Notes: generated by a model from the letters alone, not told the origin. A DNA stretch of 64,000 nt from Sporosarcina pasteurii (GCF_041295575.1 NZ_CP160452.1:1364001-1428000), one strand, 5' to 3'; numbered from the stretch's first letter, positions 9,586-19,557 are shown. A program made the numbers and translations.

Positions 9586-10863
9586 ATGAATTTTAAAGTC
9601 CCTAGAGGTACACAAGACATTTTGCCAGCTGAAACATGGAAGTGGCAACAAGTAGAACAAATCATACGTGAAGTATGTGATGTTTATCGGTATAAAGAAA
9701 TTCGAACGCCAATCTTTGAACAAACAGAGTTGTTTCAAAGAACAGTTGGGGACACAACTGACATCGTTCAAAAAGAAATGTATACATTTACAGACCGTGG
9801 CGATCGTTCGCTCACGCTACGACCTGAAGGCACTGCTTCAGTAGTACGATCGTTTATTGAAAATAAAATGTTTGGTTATCCTGACCAACCAGTGAAGTTG
9901 TACTATTCGGGGCCAATGTTCCGTTACGAGCGTCAACAAGCTGGACGATACCGTCAATTTGTTCAATTTGGTGTCGAAGCAATTGGCAGTAACGACCCCG
10001 CAATTGATGCAGAAGTAATTGGATTAGCAATGGATGTGTATAAACGTGCTGGTCTTTCAAAATTAAAGTTGGTCATTAACTCATTAGGAGATACAGCTTG
10101 CCGAAGTGCTCATAAGACGGCTTTAATTGAACACTTCACACCGCATATTGATGAGTTCTGTTCAGATTGTAAAACGAGATTAGATAAGAATCCACTTCGA
10201 ATATTAGATTGTAAAGTAGATAGTAACAATCCACTCATTGCTTCGGCACCTTCTCTTTCAAATTATTTAAATGAAGAATCGGTTGCTTATTTTGAAGCGG
10301 TGAAAGGTTATTTAGAAGATGCAGGTATTGAGTTTGAAGTAGATGCAAATCTTGTTCGCGGCTTGGATTATTACAACCATACTGCATTCGAAATTATGAG
10401 TACTTCAGAAGGATTTGGAGCGATTACAACACTTTGTGGTGGCGGTAGATACAATGGTTTAGTTGAAGAAATTGGTGGACCTACTGCACCAGGTATTGGT
10501 TTTGCAATGAGTATCGAACGTCTTCTTCTCGCGATGGAAGCAGAAGGTGTTTCATTTGAAGTAGCGCCTACACTGGATGTGTATGTGGTGACATTGGGAG
10601 AGCGTGCAAAACGTGCTGGCGCGAAGGTGTTAAGTGCACTGCGGACAAATGGATTACGTGCCGACATGGATTACACGGATCGTAGAATGAAAGCGCAAAT
10701 GAAGTCAGCTGACCGTCTAGAAGCGAATCATGTCATCGTAATTGGTGATGAGGAAGTAGACGAAGATGTTGTGATGTTAAGGAATATGGCAACGAGACAG
10801 CAGGAAAAAATTTCTACGGCTGAAGTCGTACAAAAAATATTACAAGCGGATAAGGAAGGCTGA
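9586..10863 (+). CDS. hisS: Histidyl-tRNA synthetase
   Basis: Class II synthetase charging tRNA-His. It has 425 residues from ATG 9586, chosen because GAGAGGAG at 9571-9578 is well placed; the open frame extends back to 9556. Visible motifs: VPRGTQDI at the N-terminus, [11 protein letters not shown] (motif 2 region), the histidine signatures RGLDYYNHT and GGGRYNGL, motif 3 [12 protein letters not shown], and a C-terminal anticodon-binding domain. It follows the T-box leader and precedes aspS by seven bases. Confidence 0.97.
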   Translation: MNFKVPRGTQDILPAETWKWQQVEQIIREVCDVYRYKEIRTPIFEQTELFQRTVGDTTDIVQKEMYTFTDRGDRSLTLRPEGTASVVRSFIENKMFGYPDQPVKLYYSGPMFRYERQQAGRYRQFVQFGVEAIGSNDPAIDAEVIGLAMDVYKRAGLSKLKLVINSLGDTACRSAHKTALIEHFTPHIDEFCSDCKTRLDKNPLRILDCKVDSNNPLIASAPSLSNYLNEESVAYFEAVKGYLEDAGIEFEVDANLVRGLDYYNHTAFEIMSTSEGFGAITTLCGGGRYNGLVEEIGGPTAPGIGFAMSIERLLLAMEAEGVSFEVAPTLDVYVVTLGERAKRAGAKVLSALRTNGLRADMDYTDRRMKAQMKSADRLEANHVIVIGDEEVDEDVVMLRNMATRQQEKISTAEVVQKILQADKEG

Positions 10864-10870
10864 TGAAAAC

Positions 10871-12637
10871 ATGCAACGTACACATTATTGCGGAGAAGTG
10901 ACAGAAAGAGATATCGGTTCAAAAGTAACCTTAAAAGGTTGGGTGCAAATTAGAAGAGACCTGGGCGGTTTAATTTTTATTGACCTTCGGGACCGTACAG
11001 GACTCGTTCAGACAGTTTTTAATCCCGACCTTTCTAAAGAAGCATTGGCAACTGCCGAAAAAATTCGTAACGAGTTCGTCTTAAGTGTTACTGGAAAAGT
11101 TATTGCTCGCGAAGAAAATCAAAAGAACCCAAATATGAAAACAGGTTCAATTGAAGTGCAAGTAGAAGAAGTAACAATCATTAATAAAGCAAAAACACCG
11201 ACATTTACGATTGAAGATGAAACAGACGTTAGTGAAGAAATTCGTTTGAAATACCGTTATTTAGATTTAAGAAGACCAAAACTGGCGCGCACGTTCAAAA
11301 TGCGCTCGGATATTATGCGTACAGTGCGCAACTTCTTAGATGATGAAGGCTTTTTAGAAGTGGAAACACCTATTTTAACGAAATCAACACCAGAAGGCGC
11401 ACGCGACTATCTCGTCCCGAGCCGTGTTCATGCAGGCGAATTTTATGCGCTACCGCAATCACCACAATTATTTAAACAAATGCTAATGGTTTCTGGTTTT
11501 GACCGTTACTATCAAATCGCGCGTTGTTTCCGCGATGAGGATTTACGTGCGGATCGACAACCAGAATTTACGCAAATCGATATGGAAATGAGTTTTATGT
11601 CTATCGATGAAATTATCGAGCTAAATGAGCGTCTTATGCAAAAAGTGATGAAAGATGTTAAAGGTATTGATATTGAGATTCCATTTAGAAGAATGCCATA
11701 CGACGAAGCGATGGCCCGTTTCGGTTCAGATAAACCGGATACACGTTTTGCAATGGAATTAACGGACGTTTCAGAGGTCGTTAAAGACGCACCATTTAAA
11801 GTATTTAGTGGCGCTGTTGCATCTGGGGGACAAGTAAAGTTAATCAATGTGAAAAATGGTGCGGCTGATTATTCTCGTAAAGACATTGATGCATTAGGAG
11901 AATATGCAGGGCTCTACGGTGCTAAAGGACTTGCTTGGTTAAAAGTAACAGAAGAAGGACTTACTGGACCTATTGCAAAGTTCTTTGAAGGCGATATGGA
12001 AAAAGCATTAACGGAAGTTGCTGAAGCGGAAGCGGGTGACCTGTTACTCTTTGTTGCGGATAAAAAGAAAGTTGTTGCGGACGCTTTAGGTGCGCTACGA
12101 GTAAAACTCGGAAAAGAACGCAATCTAATTGATGAGTCGAAATTTGATTTCCTATGGGTGACGGAATGGCCGTTATTTGAGTACGATGAAGAAGATGGGC
12201 GATATTATGCCGCTCACCATCCATTTACAATGCCTGCCAATGTAGAGCAATTAGAATCGAACCGTGATGAAGTAAAAGCGCAAGCCTATGACCTCGTTTT
12301 AAATGGTTATGAACTTGGTGGAGGTTCACTTCGTATTTATCAACGTGAAGTTCAAGAGAAAATGTTTGAAGCACTTGGATTCACAGAAGAATCTGCACGA
12401 GAGCAATTTGGATTTTTACTTGATGCATTTGAATACGGAACACCGCCTCACGGAGGCATTGCATTCGGACTAGACCGTATTGTGATGATTCTTGCGGGGG
12501 CAACCAATTTACGAGATACAATTGCATTCCCTAAAACAGCAAGCGCAAGTGATTTGCTAACAAATGCGCCTGATGAAGTGGACAATGCTCAATTGGCTGA
12601 ACTTGGCATTAAAACAGCAAAATCTAGTAAAGAATAA
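10871..12637 (+). CDS. aspS: Aspartyl-tRNA synthetase
   Basis: Class II synthetase charging tRNA-Asp. Its 588 residues begin with an OB-fold anticodon-binding domain ([20 protein letters not shown]). The catalytic core shows YRYLDLRRP, the motif 2 region [18 protein letters not shown] and motif 3 [11 protein letters not shown]. The bacterial GAD insertion spans about 285-420. It is cotranscribed with hisS under the T-box. No terminator is visible before the 6S RNA promoter. The sequence does not show whether the enzyme also charges tRNA-Asn. Confidence 0.97.
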   Translation: MQRTHYCGEVTERDIGSKVTLKGWVQIRRDLGGLIFIDLRDRTGLVQTVFNPDLSKEALATAEKIRNEFVLSVTGKVIAREENQKNPNMKTGSIEVQVEEVTIINKAKTPTFTIEDETDVSEEIRLKYRYLDLRRPKLARTFKMRSDIMRTVRNFLDDEGFLEVETPILTKSTPEGARDYLVPSRVHAGEFYALPQSPQLFKQMLMVSGFDRYYQIARCFRDEDLRADRQPEFTQIDMEMSFMSIDEIIELNERLMQKVMKDVKGIDIEIPFRRMPYDEAMARFGSDKPDTRFAMELTDVSEVVKDAPFKVFSGAVASGGQVKLINVKNGAADYSRKDIDALGEYAGLYGAKGLAWLKVTEEGLTGPIAKFFEGDMEKALTEVAEAEAGDLLLFVADKKKVVADALGALRVKLGKERNLIDESKFDFLWVTEWPLFEYDEEDGRYYAAHHPFTMPANVEQLESNRDEVKAQAYDLVLNGYELGGGSLRIYQREVQEKMFEALGFTEESAREQFGFLLDAFEYGTPPHGGIAFGLDRIVMILAGATNLRDTIAFPKTASASDLLTNAPDEVDNAQLAELGIKTAKSSKE

Positions 12638-12668
12638 ATGGAATTGTGAGTTAATTTAAAGAAAACGT

Positions 12669-12697
12669 TTGAACTTCATTTTGAAGTATGGTAATCT
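12669..12697 (+). promoter_or_regulatory. Promoter of 6S RNA
   Basis: TTGAAC at 12669-12674, a 17-base spacer, and TAATCT at 12692-12697. The predicted start is near 12704, matching the 5' end of the folded 6S region. Confidence 0.65.
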
Positions 12698-12703
12698 ATA
12701 TGT

Positions 12704-12897
12704 AATACGAATCCTGAAGTGTTCGTTATTTGAAAGTCTGTTTTGACCCAACACTTCTATCGTAGGGAGTTTGTATTTTAGGATGTATGACATGCCTTTT
12801 TTAAAAAAAGGACGTCAGAAATTCTAAAGAGAACACCCACCTGCCGAACGCAGGTTCAAAACGATATTACAAAGACGGCACATTTGGGATTCGTGCT
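12704..12897 (+). ncRNA. ssrS: 6S RNA (BsrA/SsrS type)
   Basis: Regulatory RNA that mimics an open promoter and sequesters the housekeeping RNA polymerase. The region lies between aspS and the tcdA/yrvM homologue, where B. subtilis carries 6S-1 RNA, and is about 190 bases long. Its ends pair (GAATCC near 12709 with GGATTC at 12887-12892, extended by GAAGTG/CACATTT). The 5' side contains GTGTTCGTTATTTGA, which I recall as conserved in Firmicute 6S RNAs. A large internal region and a terminal hairpin (CACCTGC/GCAGGT) fit the 6S shape. A promoter upstream and a terminator downstream frame it. Confidence 0.82.
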
Positions 12898-12913
12898 TAT
12901 GATGAAACTTAAT

Positions 12914-12946
12914 CCTCTCTGTGTAATATATACGGAGAGGTTTTTT
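12914..12946 (+). terminator. Intrinsic terminator after 6S RNA
   Basis: CCTCTC (12914-12919) pairs with GAGAGG (12935-12940), followed by six T. Confidence 0.8.
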
Positions 12947-13013
12947 AGTGGAGAAAATATTTCACTTTGGTTATGAAACGGATCATTGTTCTAATGGAAA
13001 GGCGGAATTACTT

Positions 13014-13781
13014 TTGTTGCATCAATTTTCAAGAAATGAACTCGCCATCGGTACAGAAGGCGTAGCAAGAATGCGCGATAAAACAGTCGCTATTTTAGGT
13101 GTGGGAGGCGTTGGTTCTTTCGCAGCAGAAGCATGTGCAAGAAGCGGGATTGGGCGTATTATTCTTGTAGACAAAGATGATGTCGATATTACTAATATTA
13201 ATCGACAGCTCGTTGCTTATTTATCAACGGTAGGTCGTTCTAAAGCCGAAGTAATGAAAGAACGTATCGCGGATATTAATAAAGATTGCGAAGTTATTGC
13301 GCTTCATATGTGGTATACAGAGGAAACAGCCGATGAATTTTTTGCTTATCAACCTGACTATGTCATCGATGCTTCAGATACGATTAGTTATAAAATTCAT
13401 CTAGCGAAAGAATGCATTGCCCGAGACGTAAAGATAATTTCTTGCATGGGGGCAGCCAATAAGATGGACCCGACTCGGTTACAAATTGCAGACATTTCAA
13501 AAACACATACAGATCCTTTAGCGAAAGTGATTCGCTTACGACTACGTAAAGAAGGAATTAAAAAAGGACTGCCTGTCGTGTTTACTGATGAAAGTCCTGT
13601 CGTCATTCGAGAAGAGATTGCTGATACAGTCGGTAATCCTGATGCGCCGATTCGTAAAGCAGAAATGCCTCCCGCGTCAAATGCATTCGTACCATCCGTT
13701 GCTGGGCTAATTTGTGCGAGTTGGGTAATCAATGATATTGTGGCGGACATACCCATTCAGCGTGTTAAAGATAAAAACTAA
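13014..13781 (+). CDS. tcdA: tRNA threonylcarbamoyladenosine dehydratase (TcdA/YrvM, ThiF fold)
   Basis: ATP-dependent enzyme converting t6A at tRNA position 37 to its cyclic form. It is an E1/ThiF-type protein with the nucleotide-binding motif ILGVGGVGSFAAEACARSG and the downstream NRQLVAY and DKDDVDITNIN segments. The frame is open from GTG 12948, but that codon touches the 6S terminator and has no ribosome site. TTG 13014, with AAGGCGG just upstream, gives a start of M-LHQFSRNEL as in B. subtilis YrvM and a normal length of 255 residues. Locus order also matches. Family call strong; the precise activity is inferred from the family. Confidence 0.9.
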   Translation: MLHQFSRNELAIGTEGVARMRDKTVAILGVGGVGSFAAEACARSGIGRIILVDKDDVDITNINRQLVAYLSTVGRSKAEVMKERIADINKDCEVIALHMWYTEETADEFFAYQPDYVIDASDTISYKIHLAKECIARDVKIISCMGAANKMDPTRLQIADISKTHTDPLAKVIRLRLRKEGIKKGLPVVFTDESPVVIREEIADTVGNPDAPIRKAEMPPASNAFVPSVAGLICASWVINDIVADIPIQRVKDKN

Positions 13782-13787
13782 AAAAAT

Positions 13788-13832
13788 GAACCCTTTTTCT
13801 CAATTTTATTGATGATAAGGGGTTTTATTTTT
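13788..13832 (+). terminator. Probable terminator after tcdA
   Basis: AACCC near 13790 pairs with GGGTT near 13822, with partial pairing inside (CTCAAT with ATTGATG) and a T-rich tail. Confidence 0.6.
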
Positions 13833-13996
13833 TATGGAAAATATAAAATAATGTTTTCATTCATCGAATTAGAGGGCAGTGTCTCTAAAGAATGAGAAAA
13901 CGCTACATTTGGTGTGGAAAGGCTCAAAAGTGCATTACTAAAGATTCCTTGGTGGGTTCTATTCAGTAGAAGGATGAAGAATTAGAAGTTATAAAG

Positions 13997-14030
13997 GAGT
14001 TCAACAAGTCGCAAACCGTTGAACTCTTTT
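13997..14030. terminator. Hairpin between tcdA and the acyl-CoA synthetase gene
   Basis: GAGTTCAAC (13997-14005) pairs perfectly with GTTGAACTC (14018-14026), followed on the plus strand by TTTT. It can serve either strand and lies just beyond the stop of the minus-strand synthetase. Nothing else convincing is seen between 13833 and 14065. Confidence 0.55.
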
Positions 14031-14065
14031 AGTTTTCAGTGAAATTAATTGCATATCTGCGTATA

Positions 14066-15667
14066 TTAGTTCACGAATCGCCCAGTTGTTGTTGGATTGG
14101 CTTCCCAATACTCATTTCTTAGTTGAACTTTTTGTATTTTACCAGAAGCTGTTTTTGGCAATTCATCAATAAAAGTGATGCTAGTGACTGCTTTAAAATG
14201 GGCAAGTTTAGAACGTGAAAAAGTAATGACTTCTTCCTCAGTTAAAGTATGTCCGTCTCTTAGAACAATATAGGCATGAGGCGTTTCTCCCCATTTTTCG
14301 TGAGGGACTGCAATAACAGCGGCCTCTAGAATAGAAGGATGTTCGTAAAGAACGCCTTCAACTTCAATGGAGGATATATTTTCTCCACCTGAAATAATAA
14401 TATCTTTTTTGCGGTCCGTAATGTCAATGTGACCAAATTCATCTATGGTACCCATATCCCCAGTATGTAGCCAACCATTTTGAATGGCTTCTTCAGTCTC
14501 TTCCTTGTTTTTCCAATAACCTTTCATAACACCATGACCATAGACAACAATTTCACCAAGTGAATGACCATCATGTGGAACCTCATTGCCGCTTTCATCA
14601 ACGACACGGACATCGCTTCCAATCATTGGATAACCGGCTTTTGCTTTTAATCGAACTTTTTTCTCTTCTGTTAAATGTTCTTCCGTTGAACGTGAAGCTG
14701 AAGTTAATGTTAGTGGTGATGTTTCTGTCATCCCGTATACTTGGATAAACGTCCAACCAAGTTCATCTTCAACACGTCGGATAAACGCTGGAGGTGGTGC
14801 AGAGCCAGCAATTACAACTCGAACATTTTCACCAGTCTCCGGTTTCTTTTCATCATGAAGCTGTAGAAGTGAGTTTAAAACAGTGGGCGCCATATGGACG
14901 GCTGTCGCCTTGTGCTTATAAATCGCATCGAAAATTTTAGCTGGAGTTGCTCTGCGTAAACAAATATGTGTCGCACCATTTGCAGTGTAATAAAAAGGTG
15001 ATCCCCAACCATTTACGTGAAACATCGGTAATACATGTAAATAAATATCGTCATCATGCACGCGAAGGTGATGCATCGCTGATAAAGCGTGTAAGTAATT
15101 GCTACGATGAGTCAACATAACTCCTTTTGGATTACCTGTTGTACCGCTCGTATACAATAAGCTACAAACATCGAATTCATCAATAGGGGCACGTTCAAAC
15201 TGATTTTCAGGAAACGAATTAAGCCATTTATCATAACTAATTTCGTTAGAAGTGTCGTCACCATAATGAACGATAATTGTTTCTACGGTTTCTAATTGAT
15301 GTTTAATAGGTTCGATTAAAGTTAGCATATCTTGATCAACAAAAAGTACTTTTGATTCGCTGTGATTTAAAATAAATACATAGTCTTCTGGTTTCAATCG
15401 AATATTTAGTGGAACCATCGTCGCACCGAGTTGAAAGATTCCATAAAAACCCTCTAACATTTCAACGGTATTTGGCGCGAGATAGGCCACTTTATCTCCT
15501 TTTTGAACGCCAAGAGAACGAAGGCCATGAGAAAGTTGATTCACCCGTGTTGCTAGTTCTTTGTACGTAAAAGTTCGACCTTCTTCATAATCAATGACTG
15601 CACATTTCTCCCCATAGACTGTCACTGCACGATCTAAAAAATGTAATAGATTCATTGGAACATACAT
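14066..15667 (-). CDS. AMP-forming fatty-acyl-CoA synthetase
   Basis: Activates a carboxylic acid, probably medium or long chain, to its CoA thioester via an acyl-AMP. It has 533 residues. ANL-superfamily motifs are clear: LLYTSGTTGNPKGVMLTHRS (phosphate loop) near residue 170, YGMTETSPLT near 315, GWLHTGDMG near 405, DRKKDIIISGGENIS near 425, and the catalytic lysine region PKTASGKIQK near the end. Chain length cannot be read from the sequence. The start ATG has GGGGTGAT a few bases upstream. Its place beside malic enzyme and the glyoxylate genes suggests fatty-acid or acetate-type carbon use. Confidence 0.9.
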   Translation of the reverse strand: MYVPMNLLHFLDRAVTVYGEKCAVIDYEEGRTFTYKELATRVNQLSHGLRSLGVQKGDKVAYLAPNTVEMLEGFYGIFQLGATMVPLNIRLKPEDYVFILNHSESKVLFVDQDMLTLIEPIKHQLETVETIIVHYGDDTSNEISYDKWLNSFPENQFERAPIDEFDVCSLLYTSGTTGNPKGVMLTHRSNYLHALSAMHHLRVHDDDIYLHVLPMFHVNGWGSPFYYTANGATHICLRRATPAKIFDAIYKHKATAVHMAPTVLNSLLQLHDEKKPETGENVRVVIAGSAPPPAFIRRVEDELGWTFIQVYGMTETSPLTLTSASRSTEEHLTEEKKVRLKAKAGYPMIGSDVRVVDESGNEVPHDGHSLGEIVVYGHGVMKGYWKNKEETEEAIQNGWLHTGDMGTIDEFGHIDITDRKKDIIISGGENISSIEVEGVLYEHPSILEAAVIAVPHEKWGETPHAYIVLRDGHTLTEEEVITFSRSKLAHFKAVTSITFIDELPKTASGKIQKVQLRNEYWEANPTTTGRFVN

Positions 15668-15813
15668 CTACATCACCCCAAAGTTATAATATTCTTTCTA
15701 TTAGAACCGATTATATCATAGAACTTTGTAGAATTGTCAGACTTTCTATATAATCCCATAATTTAAATAAAATGTTAACTAGATGATACCAAGGCATAAT
15801 TGATTATGGAAAA

Positions 15814-15855
15814 ACGAGTGAATTTCGCAGTAAGTTGATGTCGAATTCACTCGTT
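15814..15855 (-). terminator. Terminator of the malic enzyme gene
   Basis: ACGAGTGAATTTCG (15814-15827) pairs with CGAATTCACTCGTT (15842-15855). On the minus strand a T run follows. Confidence 0.82.
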
Positions 15856-15866
15856 ATCGCGTTTAT

Positions 15867-17051
15867 TTATTTTTGCAAGGATATTTGAGCAACACCTGTT
15901 TGAATGGCTGCCTCGCTCACAGCTTTTGAAACAGCTTCTACAACTCTTGAATCAAAAGGATTAGGAATAACATAGTCTTCATGTAGCTCAGCAGGCTCTA
16001 TTAAAGCTGCAATCGCTTTCGTTGCGGCTAGTTTCATCTCGTCATTAATATCGGTTGCTCGCACATTTAATGCACCTCTAAAAATACCTGGGAAAGCTAA
16101 TACATTATTTACTTGGTTCGCAAAATCAGAACGTCCCGTTGCGATGACTCTAACGCCGAACTCTTTCGCAATGTCTGGAAGGATTTCAGGCATTGGATTA
16201 GCAAGTGCAAAAACAATCGGTTCATCATTCATCTGATCAATTAATTCTTTTGTTAAAACATTGGCAACAGAAACTCCGATGAACACATCTGCATCTTTTA
16301 AAGCATTTTTTAAATCGCCTGTTTCATTTGAGCGATTTGTAATTTCAGCAATAAATTCTTTTTGCTCATTCATACCATGTGGGCGTTCTTTATAAATAAT
16401 ACCTCTTGAATCGCACATAATGATATTCGTTACGCCAAGTGAAAGGAGCAATTTAGTAATTGCAATCCCAGCAGCTCCTGCTCCATTGACAACAACTTTG
16501 ATATTTTCAATTTCTTTATTGACCAACTTTAATGAGTTCATTAGTCCTGCCGAAACAACGATAGCCGTTCCGTGTTGATCATCATGAAACACTGGAATTG
16601 AACATTCTTCTCTTAAACGCTCTTCAATTTCGAAACAACGAGGTGCTGAAATATCTTCCAAATTAATACCGCCGAATGTAGGACTTAGAACTTTGACAGT
16701 ACGAATAATTTCTTCTGTATCGGTCGTATCTAAGCAAATTGGAAACGCATCAATATTTGCAAATTTTTTAAGGAGTAATGCTTTCCCCTCCATAACAGGT
16801 AAAGCAGCTTCGGGACCAATGTCACCGAGACCTAAGACAGCTGTCCCGTCCGTTACGATGCCAACAAGATTGCCTTTCATCGTATAGTCATACACATTTT
16901 TTGGTTCATTATGAATTTCGACACATGGATCAGCGACGCCAGGCGAATACGCTAAACTTAGATCGACTTGATTTTCAAGGGGTACTTTTGATTGAATCTC
17001 CATTTTCCCTTGATGCTTTCGATGTAATTCAAGAGCAGTGACATTTTCCAT
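15867..17051 (-). CDS. NAD(P)-dependent malic enzyme
   Basis: Oxidatively decarboxylates malate to pyruvate. At 394 residues it is the short bacterial form. Signatures: AYSPGVADPC near residue 33, GTAVLGLGDIGPEAALPVMEGKA near 70 with the catalytic lysine, FHDDQHGTAIV near 155, the nucleotide-binding VVNGAGAAGIAI near 185, and ALANPMPE near 280. AGAGGAC precedes the ATG. Two 9-bp direct repeats 21 bp apart lie 68-97 bases upstream and may be a LytTR operator. With isocitrate lyase and malate synthase next door, it would drain glyoxylate-derived malate to pyruvate. Confidence 0.94.
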   Translation of the reverse strand: MENVTALELHRKHQGKMEIQSKVPLENQVDLSLAYSPGVADPCVEIHNEPKNVYDYTMKGNLVGIVTDGTAVLGLGDIGPEAALPVMEGKALLLKKFANIDAFPICLDTTDTEEIIRTVKVLSPTFGGINLEDISAPRCFEIEERLREECSIPVFHDDQHGTAIVVSAGLMNSLKLVNKEIENIKVVVNGAGAAGIAITKLLLSLGVTNIIMCDSRGIIYKERPHGMNEQKEFIAEITNRSNETGDLKNALKDADVFIGVSVANVLTKELIDQMNDEPIVFALANPMPEILPDIAKEFGVRVIATGRSDFANQVNNVLAFPGIFRGALNVRATDINDEMKLAATKAIAALIEPAELHEDYVIPNPFDSRVVEAVSKAVSEAAIQTGVAQISLQK

Positions 17052-17112
17052 AATTAAGTCCTCTTTTCGATTGATTTTCTATATCCCAAATTGGAATTCA
17101 ACTCATTTTTTT

Positions 17113-17156
17113 ACTGTTGTAAATAGTGTAGGCGTTCCGGTAAATAGTTAAACAGA
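17113..17156 (-). promoter_or_regulatory. Candidate LytTR operator upstream of malic enzyme
   Basis: The 9-mer GTAAATAGT occurs at 17119-17127 and 17140-17148, exactly 21 bp apart in the same orientation. LytTR-family regulators typically bind two 9-bp direct repeats about 21 bp apart. It is flanked by ACTGTTGTA (17113-17121) and the reverse complement of TCTGTTTAA (17148-17156), which resemble TCTGTTNTA motifs upstream of isocitrate lyase. Direct observation; the regulator assignment is inference from the adjacent LytTR gene. Confidence 0.5.
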
Positions 17157-17332
17157 TGGTACGTTAAATGAGTGTTTAGATTTATAATTTTTAACACATT
17201 TGAAGAATAAAATCAACCCTAAGAGATTCCGAGTTTTTTAAATTAAAAGACAAACAGCTACTTAAAGATTACCTCTATAGAAGGAATAAAATAAGCCCAT
17301 TATTGGAGTAGTATTTATATTTATTAAAAAAA

Positions 17333-17983
17333 TTAAAATCCGAGCTTTTTGCGAATATGTGTTGAATAAGATTGACTGACAGGTAATACGGTACCGTTTT
17401 TTAGGGTAATCAACATGTTTGATGAAAAATCACGAGAAATTTCTAAAATATGTTGAATATTTACGATGTAAGAACGATGAATGCGTAGAAAGAAATCCGG
17501 CAATTTTTCAATTAAATCTTTTAATGTATACATAGATTGATAGGCTATGTCATTTTTATAAAACCAAGTTTTCTTTTGTAAACTTTCAATATGTGATATT
17601 TTGTCAACTGCAATTGGGTGCCAACAGTCTTCATTCCTGCCAGTTAAAAAAGTCATTGGTTCTTTATAAAGTGAATGATGATTAGGAGGGAAACTCACAA
17701 GGAGGACTCCTTCTATATCATCTACTATCACTGGATAACCAATCCCGTAATAGGAAGAGCTGTTTTCATCACCTTGCATGTACTTTTCAACTTTACTTTT
17801 CTTTTTTAATACATCATGCACAATGCTGTTAGCGTCAACTGATTGACCAACTACAGCTCGGATGTCATGCATACCAGGAACATAATACAAATAGCGTCCA
17901 TTGGCTATAACTGCAACCGAGGCTTCTCTTGGTAACCATTCTTTTAAAATACTTACATATTGTACAGCCGCATCAATTCCCAT
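17333..17983 (-). CDS. LytTR-family transcriptional regulator with N-terminal sensor domain
   Basis: Single-component DNA-binding protein of about 216 residues. The C-terminal half (about 125-216) is a LytTR domain, with FLRIHRSYIVNIQHI and a final PVSQSYSTHIRKKLGF. The N-terminal half has no receiver domain. It resembles the small-ligand sensor found in some chemotaxis proteins (YLYYVPG, then YGIGYPVIVDDIEGVLLVS). The frame opens at ATG 18019, but that codon lacks ribosome-site spacing; AAGGGGG nine bases before ATG 17983 makes the latter the better start. It is divergent from isocitrate lyase and upstream of malic enzyme on the same strand, so it probably controls these genes. Neither ligand nor target is proven. 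Confidence 0.82.
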   Translation of the reverse strand: MGIDAAVQYVSILKEWLPREASVAVIANGRYLYYVPGMHDIRAVVGQSVDANSIVHDVLKKKSKVEKYMQGDENSSSYYGIGYPVIVDDIEGVLLVSFPPNHHSLYKEPMTFLTGRNEDCWHPIAVDKISHIESLQKKTWFYKNDIAYQSMYTLKDLIEKLPDFFLRIHRSYIVNIQHILEISRDFSSNMLITLKNGTVLPVSQSYSTHIRKKLGF

Positions 17984-18029
17984 TCCACTTTTCCCCCTTA
18001 ATTGTTCAATCTTATTCATCCTACTATAA

Positions 18030-18134
18030 GCTGTTTTGTCGCGGAATAGTCTGTTCTATCTAAATAGTATGACAAAAAGAAGATTCTGTTATAGATTAGT
18101 ATACAAGAATTAAATCTGTTGTAAAACAGTTTAA
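18030..18134 (+). promoter_or_regulatory. Repeated TCTGTTNTA motifs between the LytTR gene and isocitrate lyase
   Basis: TCTGTTNTA occurs at 18050-18058, 18085-18093 and 18115-18123, with a weaker copy GCTGTTTTG at 18030-18038. ACAGTTTAA at 18126-18134 resembles known AgrA/ComE half-sites. CTAAATAGT (18060-18068) repeats eight of nine bases of the direct repeat found before malic enzyme. The density of these motifs in a 187-bp divergent promoter region suggests a multi-site operator. Confidence 0.45.
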
Positions 18135-18170
18135 TCAAAATATTTTTTGATTTTTGGGAGGATGAGTTGG

Positions 18171-19454
18171 ATGACAAAAAGGAAAGAGCAAGCAAAACAG
18201 TTAGAAGAAATGTGGGCGACTGACCCAAGATGGAAAGGAATCAAACGTAATTACAGCGGTGAGGATGTTGTAAAATTAAGAGGTTCTCTTCAGATTGAAT
18301 ATACGCTAGCGCAAAAAGGTGCAGCTCGTTTATTTAAATCAATTCATGAGGAAGACTTCGTCAATGCACTTGGTGCACTAACTGGAAACCAAGCTGTTCA
18401 ACAAGTAAAAGCAGGTTTACAAGCAATTTACTTAAGCGGTTGGCAAGTAGCAGCAGATGCGAACTTAGCTGGTCAAATGTACCCGGACCAAAGTTTATAT
18501 CCAGCAAACAGTGTTCCAAAAGTTGTAGAGCGAATCAACCAAGCACTTCAACGAGCAGACCAGATCGACCACGCAGAGGGCAGAGAAGATGGGTTTGATT
18601 GGTTTGCACCAATCGTCGCCGATATGGAAGCGGGCTTTGGTGGTCCTTTAAACGTTTTCGAATTAATGAAGGGCATGATTGAAGCGGGTGCGGCTGGTGT
18701 CCACTTGGAAGACCAACTGGCTTCAGAAAAGAAATGTGGTCACTTAGGGGGGAAAGTATTACTTCCAACACAAAACGCGATTCGTAATCTAACAGCCGCA
18801 CGCCTAGCAGCAGATGTTCTTGGTGTTCCAACTGTGATTATCGCACGTACGGATGCGGATGCTGCAGATATGGTTACGAGCGATATTGACCCAGTAGATC
18901 AGGAGTTTATTACAGGGGAGAGAACACCAGAAGGTTTCTTCCGCACGCGTGCAGGGATTGACCAAGCGATTTCAAGAGGACTCGCTTATGCACCTTATGC
19001 CGATTTAATTTGGTGTGAAACATCAACGCCGAATCTTGAAGAAGCAAAACAATTCGCGGACGCAATCCATGCTGAATATCCTGATAAATTGCTTGCTTAC
19101 AACTGTTCACCATCATTTAACTGGAAAGCCGCTTTGTCTGATGAAGAGATTGCAAATTATCAACGTGAACTTGGAAAACTTGGCTACAAGTTCCAGTTCG
19201 TAACATTAGCAGGCTTCCACTCATTAAACCACAGTATGTTTGAATTGGCACATGAGTATAAGGATAACGGCATGGCAGCTTACTCTAAGCTACAGCAAGC
19301 TGAATTTGCGAGCGAATCAAAAGGATATACAGCAACGAGACACCAACGTGAAGTTGGAACAGGTTATTTCGATGATGTAACACAAGTTATTTCAGGAGGA
19401 ACATCCTCAACAACTGCAATGACAGGATCAACTGAAGAAGCGCAATTTGTTTAA
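18171..19454 (+). CDS. aceA: Isocitrate lyase
   Basis: First enzyme of the glyoxylate bypass, splitting isocitrate into succinate and glyoxylate. It has 427 residues from ATG 18171, which stands nine bases after GGGAGG; the open frame reaches back to 18147. Signatures: [19 protein letters not shown] at the N-terminus and the catalytic motif [11 protein letters not shown] near residue 190, with the active-site cysteine. WLAG-type segments such as [12 protein letters not shown] and the C-terminal [10 protein letters not shown] are also seen. It is divergent from the LytTR regulator. Malate synthase G follows after a small gene. Confidence 0.97.
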   Translation: MTKRKEQAKQLEEMWATDPRWKGIKRNYSGEDVVKLRGSLQIEYTLAQKGAARLFKSIHEEDFVNALGALTGNQAVQQVKAGLQAIYLSGWQVAADANLAGQMYPDQSLYPANSVPKVVERINQALQRADQIDHAEGREDGFDWFAPIVADMEAGFGGPLNVFELMKGMIEAGAAGVHLEDQLASEKKCGHLGGKVLLPTQNAIRNLTAARLAADVLGVPTVIIARTDADAADMVTSDIDPVDQEFITGERTPEGFFRTRAGIDQAISRGLAYAPYADLIWCETSTPNLEEAKQFADAIHAEYPDKLLAYNCSPSFNWKAALSDEEIANYQRELGKLGYKFQFVTLAGFHSLNHSMFELAHEYKDNGMAAYSKLQQAEFASESKGYTATRHQREVGTGYFDDVTQVISGGTSSTTAMTGSTEEAQFV

Positions 19455-19510
19455 GTTTCTTTGTAAAGGTGTAATCCTTTCTAAATTATGAGTATATAAC
19501 TTTGATCGTA

Positions 19511-19557
19511 GGCGCTTTACTAGAGGGAAGTCGGAGCGGAAGACTTCCCTACGCGCC
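19511..19557. repeat. Nested inverted repeat after aceA
   Basis: Outer arms GGCGC (19511-19515) and GCGCC (19553-19557) enclose GGGAAGTC (19525-19532) and GACTTCCC (19542-19549). No T run follows, so it looks more like an RNA-stabilising or repeat-type structure than a terminator. Confidence 0.55.

Noticed and set aside
12948-13013. Longer N-terminus of tcdA from GTG 12948
   Set aside because: The GTG follows the 6S RNA terminator directly and lacks a ribosome site; the shorter start matches YrvM.
13893-13970. 25-residue frame MRKRYIWCG...
   Set aside because: No ribosome site and no sign of selection; probably chance.
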